Positions 1-7,667 of a stretch of 7,667 nucleotides of DNA are shown piece after piece. Location of the stretch: assembly GCA_021791235.1 (NCBI GenBank), contig JAJYXA010000079.1:1-7667 (forward strand), in the 5' to 3' direction. The notes under the pieces were generated by a model. That model ran no database searches. It had not been told where the DNA came from and was given only the letters and a program-made list of their open reading frames with translations. This stretch comes from Pseudomonadota bacterium. Lineage in GTDB: Bacteria > Pseudomonadota > Gammaproteobacteria > Burkholderiales > Thiobacillaceae. The position numbers were made by a program, and so were the translations under genes. The first letter of the stretch is position 1, and every line of letters begins with the position of its first letter.

Positions 1-300
1 AAGACCCAGGGCATGGAGCCCGGTCTGCCGATTCCGGTGGTGATCACCGCGTTCGCGGACAAGAGCTTCACCTTCATCATGAAGACGCCGCCCGCGACGG
101 TGCTGATCAAGAAGGCGATCAAGCTCGACAAGGGCAGCGCGAAACCGCACATGGACAAGGTCGGCACCATCACCCGCACCCAGCTGGAAGAAATCGCCAA
201 GACCAAGGAACCCGACCTGACCGCGGCCGACATGGACGCGGCGGTGCGCACCATCGCCGGTACGGCCCGTTCCATGGGCATCATCGTGGAGGGAGTCTGA
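1..300 (+). CDS. rplK: 50S ribosomal protein L11 (5' end outside window)
   Basis: L11 binds the GTPase-associated centre of 23S rRNA at the base of the L7/L12 stalk and helps couple elongation-factor GTP hydrolysis and stringent-factor sensing to ribosome state. The reading frame is open from base 1 and ends with TGA at 298-300, giving 99 residues. It aligns without gaps to E. coli L11 from about residue 45 onward ([25 protein letters not shown]), so roughly 44 N-terminal residues, including the proline-rich thiostrepton-region helix, lie upstream. What is present is the end of the N-terminal domain and the whole C-terminal rRNA-binding domain. The Shine-Dalgarno sequence of rplA lies inside its last codons, so the two genes are probably translationally coupled. 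The known L1 feedback site of this operon in E. coli is upstream of rplK and is not visible here. Identification is secure. Confidence 0.98.
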   Translation, partial: KTQGMEPGLPIPVVITAFADKSFTFIMKTPPATVLIKKAIKLDKGSAKPHMDKVGTITRTQLEEIAKTKEPDLTAADMDAAVRTIAGTARSMGIIVEGV

Positions 301-301
301 C

Positions 302-997
302 ATGGCTAACGTATCCAAGCGCCTGCGCGCGCTGAAAGAAAAAATCGACCGCACCCGCAACTATCCGGTGACGGACGCCCTGCAGCTGGTCAAGGAAACC
401 GCGACCGCCAAGTTCGACGAGTCGGTCGATGTGGCGGTGAATCTCGGCGTCGATGCCCGCAAATCCGACCAGATGGTGCGGGGTGCCGTGGTGCTGCCGA
501 AGGGGATCGGCAAGACCGTGCGCGTGGCGGTGTTCGCCCAGGGCGACAACGCCCAGAAGGCGCGCGACGCCGGCGCCGACATCGTCGGCTTCGACGACCT
601 GGCCGCCGAGATCAAGGCCGGCAAGATGGATTTCGACGTGGTGATCGCCACCCCCGACGCCATGCGCGTCGTCGGTCAGCTCGGCCAGATCCTCGGCCCG
701 CGCGGCCTGATGCCGAACCCCAAGGTGGGAACGGTGTCGCCCGACGTGGTCGGCGCGGTGAAAAACGCCAAGGCCGGCCAGGTGCAGTACCGCACCGACA
801 AGGGCGGCATCGTGCACTGCACCATCGGCCGCGCCTCGTTCAGCGTGGAAGACCTGAAAGAGAACCTGGCTGCGCTGCTGGACGCGCTGCAGCGCGCCAA
901 GCCGGCCAGTTCCAAGGGCATCTATTTCAAGCGCCTGTCGGTGTCCAGCACCATGGGCGTGGGCGTGCGCGTGGACCAGTCCAGCGTCGGCGCATAA
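302..997 (+). CDS. rplA: 50S ribosomal protein L1
   Basis: L1 forms the mobile stalk of the 50S subunit next to the E site and helps deacylated tRNA leave. In E. coli it also represses translation of the L11-L1 mRNA. The protein is 231 residues, close to the 234 of E. coli. Domain I is split between the N-terminus (about 1-67) and the C-terminus (about 160-231), with domain II in between. The family signature is at about residues 131-148 ([18 protein letters not shown]), and the C-terminal rRNA-binding strand reads [16 protein letters not shown]. The ATG at 302 is chosen because it sits one base after the rplK stop and 6-8 bases downstream of the purine-rich GGAGGGAG at 288-295, and because [16 protein letters not shown] matches the family N-terminus. 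The stop is TAA at 995-997, followed by a 260-base gap before rplJ. Nothing is missing or unusual in the protein. Confidence 0.99.
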   Translation: MANVSKRLRALKEKIDRTRNYPVTDALQLVKETATAKFDESVDVAVNLGVDARKSDQMVRGAVVLPKGIGKTVRVAVFAQGDNAQKARDAGADIVGFDDLAAEIKAGKMDFDVVIATPDAMRVVGQLGQILGPRGLMPNPKVGTVSPDVVGAVKNAKAGQVQYRTDKGGIVHCTIGRASFSVEDLKENLAALLDALQRAKPASSKGIYFKRLSVSSTMGVGVRVDQSSVGA

Positions 998-1009
998 ATT
1001 TTTAACGAT

Positions 1010-1033
1010 GGGCATCTCTGGAAAGAGATGTCC
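1010..1033 (+). promoter_or_regulatory. 10-bp hairpin with GGAA tetraloop after rplA
   Basis: Bases 1010-1019 (GGGCATCTCT) pair with 1024-1033 (AGAGATGTCC) around the GNRA-type loop GGAA. There is one G-U pair. The hairpin begins 12 bases after the rplA stop codon. No T-run follows (the next bases are AAGCGAGC), so it does not look like an intrinsic terminator. It could protect the 3' end of rplA-containing RNA, be a processing site, or be the first element of the L10 leader. The pairing is read directly; the role is inferred. Confidence 0.6.
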
Positions 1034-1040
1034 AAGCGAG

Positions 1041-1180
1041 CTTTGGGCCGTCAGCCGAAGCATTGGTTGACGGGTTGTCAAAGACCGTAGGCATCCGCAA
1101 GGATTTAATCGCCGGTGGATGGCAGATGGGTGATGAAGTTCTGTCCTCTGTTTGCCGGACTCGGACCCTACGCAGATGGC
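1041..1180 (+). ncRNA. L10 leader, putative L10-L7/L12 binding structure
   Basis: In E. coli and other bacteria the L10-(L12)4 complex binds the mRNA leader of rplJ and represses translation of rplJ-rplL. The expected structure is visible here. CGTAGG (1086-1091) pairs with CCTACG (1167-1172). Inside that helix are a GCAA-capped hairpin (ATCC 1093-1096 with GGAT 1101-1104) and a second stem, GGCAGA 1121-1126 with TCTGTC 1140-1145. The helix is flanked by CAAAGAC on the 5' side and CAGATGG on the 3' side, which resemble the conserved, kink-turn-like part of L10 leaders as I remember it. An outer helix GCCGTC (1047-1052) with GATGGC (1175-1180) and a small hairpin TTGAC/GTCAA (1067-1071/1077-1081) would complete the fold. 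The location directly upstream of rplJ supports the call. Exact boundaries and the binding activity are inferred. Confidence 0.8.
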
Positions 1181-1222
1181 GTTCCCCAGCAGGATTTTCC
1201 TGTCAAGGTCGCCAGCCGAAGC
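1052..1222 (+). repeat. 10-base direct repeat CAGCCGAAGC in the L10 leader
   Basis: CAGCCGAAGC occurs exactly at 1052-1061 and again at 1213-1222. The second copy supplies the 5' arm of the hairpin next to the rplJ ribosome binding site (CGAAGCG 1217-1223 with CGCTTCG 1229-1235). The first copy could pair with the same 3' arm (CGAAGC 1056-1061 with GCTTCG 1230-1235). The repeat is certain; a regulatory meaning is speculative. Confidence 0.55.
1190..1202 (+). promoter_or_regulatory. small hairpin between L10 leader and rplJ initiation region
   Basis: CAGGA (1190-1194) pairs with TCCTG (1198-1202) around a three-T loop. It is a short stem in the linker between the L10-binding structure and the start-codon structure. 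It may act as a spacer element or be incidental; five base pairs alone are weak evidence. Confidence 0.4.
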
Positions 1223-1260
1223 GGGCAACGCTTCGTAACTGAGAAGGAGGTAAGACCTTG
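1204..1260 (+). promoter_or_regulatory. rplJ translation-initiation structure enclosing RBS and start codon
   Basis: CAAGGTC (1204-1210) is a perfect reverse complement of GACCTTG (1254-1260), and the last three bases of the latter are the TTG start codon of rplJ. Inside this closing stem lies a 7-bp hairpin, CGAAGCG (1217-1223) with CGCTTCG (1229-1235), loop GGCAA, followed by the single-stranded Shine-Dalgarno sequence AAGGAGG (1244-1250). The fold would hold the start codon in a helix while leaving the Shine-Dalgarno in a loop, a plausible gate for L10 feedback repression. The base pairing is read from the sequence; that it controls initiation is inferred. Confidence 0.5.
1244..1250 (+). 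promoter_or_regulatory. Shine-Dalgarno that fixes the TTG start of rplJ
   Basis: AAGGAGG is a near-perfect Shine-Dalgarno sequence seven bases before TTG at 1258. An in-frame TGA at 1240-1242 excludes any earlier start, and the first in-frame ATG codes for residue 38, far inside the conserved domain. TTG must therefore be the start codon. Confidence 0.9.
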
Positions 1261-1779
1261 AGTCTGAATCTTGAAGAGAAGAAGGCCGTCGTTGCCGAGG
1301 TTGCTGCGCAGGTTGCGGCCGCCCAGACGGTTGTCGTTGCCGAGTATCGCGGCATCACGGTGGAAAACATGACCCAGTTGCGCGCCCAGGCGCGCAAGGA
1401 AGGCGTCTATCTGCGCGTGTTGAAAAACACGCTGGTGCGCCGCGCGATCGCGGATACGCCGTTTGCGGGCATTGCCGACCAGCTGGTCGGTCCGCTTGCC
1501 TATGGCATTTCCAGGGATCCCGTGGCCGCCGCCAAGGTGATGCACGAGTTTGCCAAGACCAACGACAAGTTCGTAGTCAAGGCCGGTGCCATGCCCAACT
1601 TCATCATGTCCGCCAAGGACGTGGGGAATCTGGCCAGCATGCCCAGCCGCGAAGAACTGTTGTCCAAGCTCTTGGGCACCATGCAGGCCCCGGTTGCGCA
1701 ATTCGTCCGCACGCTCAACGAAGTGCCGGCCAGGTTCGTTCGCGGGTTGGCCGCGGTGCGCGACAAGCAGGCCGCCTGA
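1258..1779 (+). CDS. rplJ: 50S ribosomal protein L10 (TTG start)
   Basis: L10 anchors the L7/L12 stalk to 23S rRNA beside L11 and, with L7/L12, represses its own mRNA. The 173-residue protein begins [15 protein letters not shown], the conserved family start. The rRNA-binding part includes AEYRG (about 28-32) and [14 protein letters not shown] (about 50-63), then GPLAYGIS at about 78-85. The segment after about residue 130 ([18 protein letters not shown], then [20 protein letters not shown]) should form the long C-terminal helix that carries the L7/L12 dimers. It is about eight residues longer than the E. coli protein. Initiation is at TTG (1258-1260), fixed by the upstream stop and the strong Shine-Dalgarno. 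The start codon falls in a potential helix with the leader. The gene ends with TGA (1777-1779), 72 bases before rplL. The function is certain; the leader-based control is a family expectation supported by visible structure. Confidence 0.98.
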   Translation: MSLNLEEKKAVVAEVAAQVAAAQTVVVAEYRGITVENMTQLRAQARKEGVYLRVLKNTLVRRAIADTPFAGIADQLVGPLAYGISRDPVAAAKVMHEFAKTNDKFVVKAGAMPNFIMSAKDVGNLASMPSREELLSKLLGTMQAPVAQFVRTLNEVPARFVRGLAAVRDKQAA

Positions 1780-1805
1780 ACGGCCTCACGACATCCGAAT
1801 CGACG

Positions 1806-1851
1806 ATATTGTTTTTTTAATCTGAAGCACAATTGACAGGAGTAATACAAA
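1806..1851 (+). promoter_or_regulatory. AT-rich translation-initiation region of rplL
   Basis: This stretch is strikingly AT-rich for its surroundings, with a run of seven T at 1812-1818, then AGGAG at 1838-1842 nine bases before the ATG, and an unstructured TAATACAAA between them. U-rich, weakly folded sequence upstream of a Shine-Dalgarno is known to favour 30S binding through ribosomal protein S1. That would suit a gene whose product is needed at about four or more copies per ribosome. The composition and the Shine-Dalgarno are seen; the enhancer role is inferred. Confidence 0.55.
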
Positions 1852-2232
1852 ATGGCTGTTGCAAAAGCTGACATTCTGGACGCCATCGCCAACATGACCG
1901 TGCTTGAGCTGTCCGGGCTCATCAAGGAAATGGAAGAGAAATTCGGCGTTTCCGCCGCCGCCGCCGCGGTTGCCGTGGCTGCCCCCGCTGCCGGCGGCGC
2001 TGCCCCCGCTGCCGAAGAGCAGACCGAGTTCACCGTGATGCTGAATTCCGCTGGCGAAAAGAAGGTGGAAGTCATCAAAGTGGTGCGTGCAGCAACCGGT
2101 CTGGGCCTGAAGGAAGCCAAGGACCTGGTCGACGGCGCTCCCAAGGCCGTGAAAGAAGGCGTGTCCAAGGCCGATGCCGACGCGCTGAAGAAGCAGCTGG
2201 AAGAAGCTGGCGCCTCCGTCGAAGTCAAATAA
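1852..2232 (+). CDS. rplL: 50S ribosomal protein L7/L12
   Basis: L7/L12 dimers hang from L10 and recruit and activate translational GTPases (IF2, EF-Tu, EF-G, RF3). The protein has 126 residues, against 121 in E. coli. The N-terminal dimerisation and L10-binding domain is at about 1-34 (ending MEEKFGVS). A flexible Ala/Pro/Gly hinge follows at about 35-54. The globular C-terminal domain (about 55-126) contains TEFTVML, the factor-binding helix region [24 protein letters not shown], and the end [16 protein letters not shown]. The ATG at 1852 follows AGGAG at 1838-1842 and gives the family N-terminus. The hinge is lengthened by a direct repeat at the DNA level. The gene is followed by a structured 232-base spacer. 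The ratio of L7/L12 to L10 is probably set by separate, stronger initiation here. Confidence 0.99.
   Translation: MAVAKADILDAIANMTVLELSGLIKEMEEKFGVSAAAAAVAVAAPAAGGAAPAAEEQTEFTVMLNSAGEKKVEVIKVVRAATGLGLKEAKDLVDGAPKAVKEGVSKADADALKKQLEEAGASVEVK
1978..2014 (+). repeat. 16-base direct repeat in the L7/L12 hinge
   Basis: GCTGCCCCCGCTGCCG occurs at 1978-1993 and at 1999-2014, offset by 21 bases (seven codons), so each copy encodes Ala-Ala-Pro-Ala-Ala in the hinge. The in-frame period suggests that the hinge grew by slippage or duplication. Hinge length is known to vary among bacterial L7/L12 proteins, so this is tolerated variation. Confidence 0.75.
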
Positions 2233-2247
2233 GTCAACGGACCCCAG

Positions 2248-2271
2248 GGCGGTGCGTGAAAGCGCGCCGCC
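2248..2271 (+). promoter_or_regulatory. strong GC-rich hairpin just behind rplL
   Basis: GGCGGTGCG (2248-2256) pairs with CGCGCCGCC (2263-2271) around a six-base loop, nine pairs with one G-U wobble. It begins 15 bases after the rplL stop. There is no T-run close behind it, so it is not a classical terminator. In E. coli the rplL-rpoB spacer contains an RNase III processing structure and an attenuator. This hairpin could be the processing site or a 3'-end stabiliser for the ribosomal-protein mRNA. The structure is seen; the role is inferred. Confidence 0.6.
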
Positions 2272-2295
2272 ACTTCCGGAGACGCATTTATTTCG

Positions 2296-2337
2296 CCACA
2301 TATCCATTTCTGTGGTGTGCTGCGGGGAAGCCCGCGG
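2296..2337 (+). promoter_or_regulatory. two further small hairpins in the rplL-rpoB spacer
   Basis: CCACA (2296-2300) pairs with TGTGG (2311-2315) around ten bases. CTGCGGG (2320-2326) pairs with CCCGCGG (2331-2337) around GAAG, with one U-G pair. They lie between the hairpin behind rplL and the terminator-like hairpin, and could belong to an RNase III processing region. The first is weak and could be chance. Confidence 0.4.
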
Positions 2338-2340
2338 CAG

Positions 2341-2399
2341 ACGCAAGCAGCAAATACCCGGAACCCGGAATCGGCTTCCGGGTCATTTGCTTTTTGCGT
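2341..2399 (+). terminator. rplL-rpoB terminator-like hairpin, probable attenuator
   Basis: AGCAAAT plus ACCCGGAA (2349-2363) pair with TTCCGGGT (2376-2383), one bulged C, and ATTTGCT (2385-2391). A T-run occupies 2391-2395. The stem can extend outward, ACGCAA (2341-2346) with TTGCGT (2394-2399), so the T-run partly belongs to the helix. The T-run is short and followed by GCG, which suits partial rather than full termination, and rpoB begins only 65 bases later. In E. coli most transcripts stop in the same spacer, giving less polymerase than ribosomal protein; the same role is inferred here. CCCGGAA is tandemly duplicated (2357-2363, 2364-2370), so the 3' arm can pair in two registers. Confidence 0.75.
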
Positions 2400-2464
2400 G
2401 TGCCTTACAAAGCGCCGGCGCGTAGCCCGCGTGCCCGCTCGCCCCTGATCGTCAAGGAGACTCC

Positions 2465-6544
<4,080 letters not shown>

Positions 6545-6548
6545 ATCA

Positions 6549-7667
<1,119 letters not shown>

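Noticed and set aside
1067..1093. TTGACG followed by TAGGCA as a possible promoter for rplJ
   Set aside because: The spacing is only 15 bases, the -10 match is poor, and both parts belong to the conserved L10 leader helices. A promoter elsewhere in the gap cannot be excluded, but none is convincing.
281..1228. A 315-codon open frame on the minus strand across rplA and the L10 leader
   Set aside because: It is antisense to rplA and to a structured leader, with low-complexity His/Ala/Gly/Val-rich translation. It is a shadow of rplA codon bias.
1797..1818. The T-run before rplL as an intrinsic terminator
   Set aside because: There is no stable GC-rich stem directly upstream of it, and a full stop before rplL would make no sense in this operon.
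1833..1838. A perfect TTGACA hexamer upstream of rplL, looking like a -35 box
   Set aside because: No -10-like hexamer lies 16-18 bases downstream, where the rplL coding sequence already begins. The hexamer overlaps the Shine-Dalgarno.
2412..2421. Palindrome GCGCCGGCGC upstream of rpoB as an operator
   Set aside because: A 10-base GC palindrome in a GC-rich stretch is easily due to composition, and there is no nearby promoter or second site.

Overview
The window is a piece of the bacterial ribosomal protein and RNA polymerase operon (the rplKAJL-rpoBC cluster). All genes are on the + strand and in the canonical order: rplK (5' end cut off), rplA, rplJ, rplL, rpoB, rpoC (3' end cut off). The organism looks like a GC-rich betaproteobacterium, possibly from a Nitrosomonadales, Thiobacillus or Rhodocyclaceae type of lineage. 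The protein sequences read as proteobacterial throughout. The beta subunit carries both lineage insertions seen in proteobacterial RpoB, and the second contains a [16 protein letters not shown] segment that I recall from Burkholderia-group RpoB and that the E. coli protein lacks. The genus cannot be fixed from this window.

Layout: 1-300 is the C-terminal two thirds of L11. 302-997 is L1, starting one base after the L11 stop codon. 998-1257 is a long untranslated leader with several hairpins that matches the expected L10 autoregulatory leader, in front of a TTG-initiated L10 gene (1258-1779). An AT-rich 72-base spacer precedes L7/L12 (1852-2232). 2233-2464 is a structured spacer with a strong hairpin directly behind rplL and a terminator-like hairpin that probably attenuates transcription into rpoB. 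rpoB fills 2465-6544. An 82-base spacer made almost entirely of heptamer repeats in inverted orientation separates it from rpoC (6627 to the window end).

How the parts work together: L11, L1, L10 and L7/L12 build the L1 stalk and the GTPase-associated stalk of the 50S subunit, while beta and beta' form the catalytic core of RNA polymerase. Co-transcription links ribosome and polymerase supply. The non-coding gaps are where levels are tuned. The L10 leader would allow translational feedback by L10-L7/L12, the U-rich spacer before rplL may help raise L7/L12 above L10, and the rplL-rpoB hairpin would lower polymerase output relative to ribosomal proteins.

No mobile element, CRISPR array, tRNA, rRNA or unknown protein-coding gene was found. 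The coding content is ordinary housekeeping. The points worth a second look are all in the spacers: the heptad inverted-repeat element between rpoB and rpoC, a perfect 7-bp pairing that would bury the rplJ start codon, repeated segments in the L10 leader, and a terminator hairpin with a tandem 7-base duplication that allows two pairing registers.
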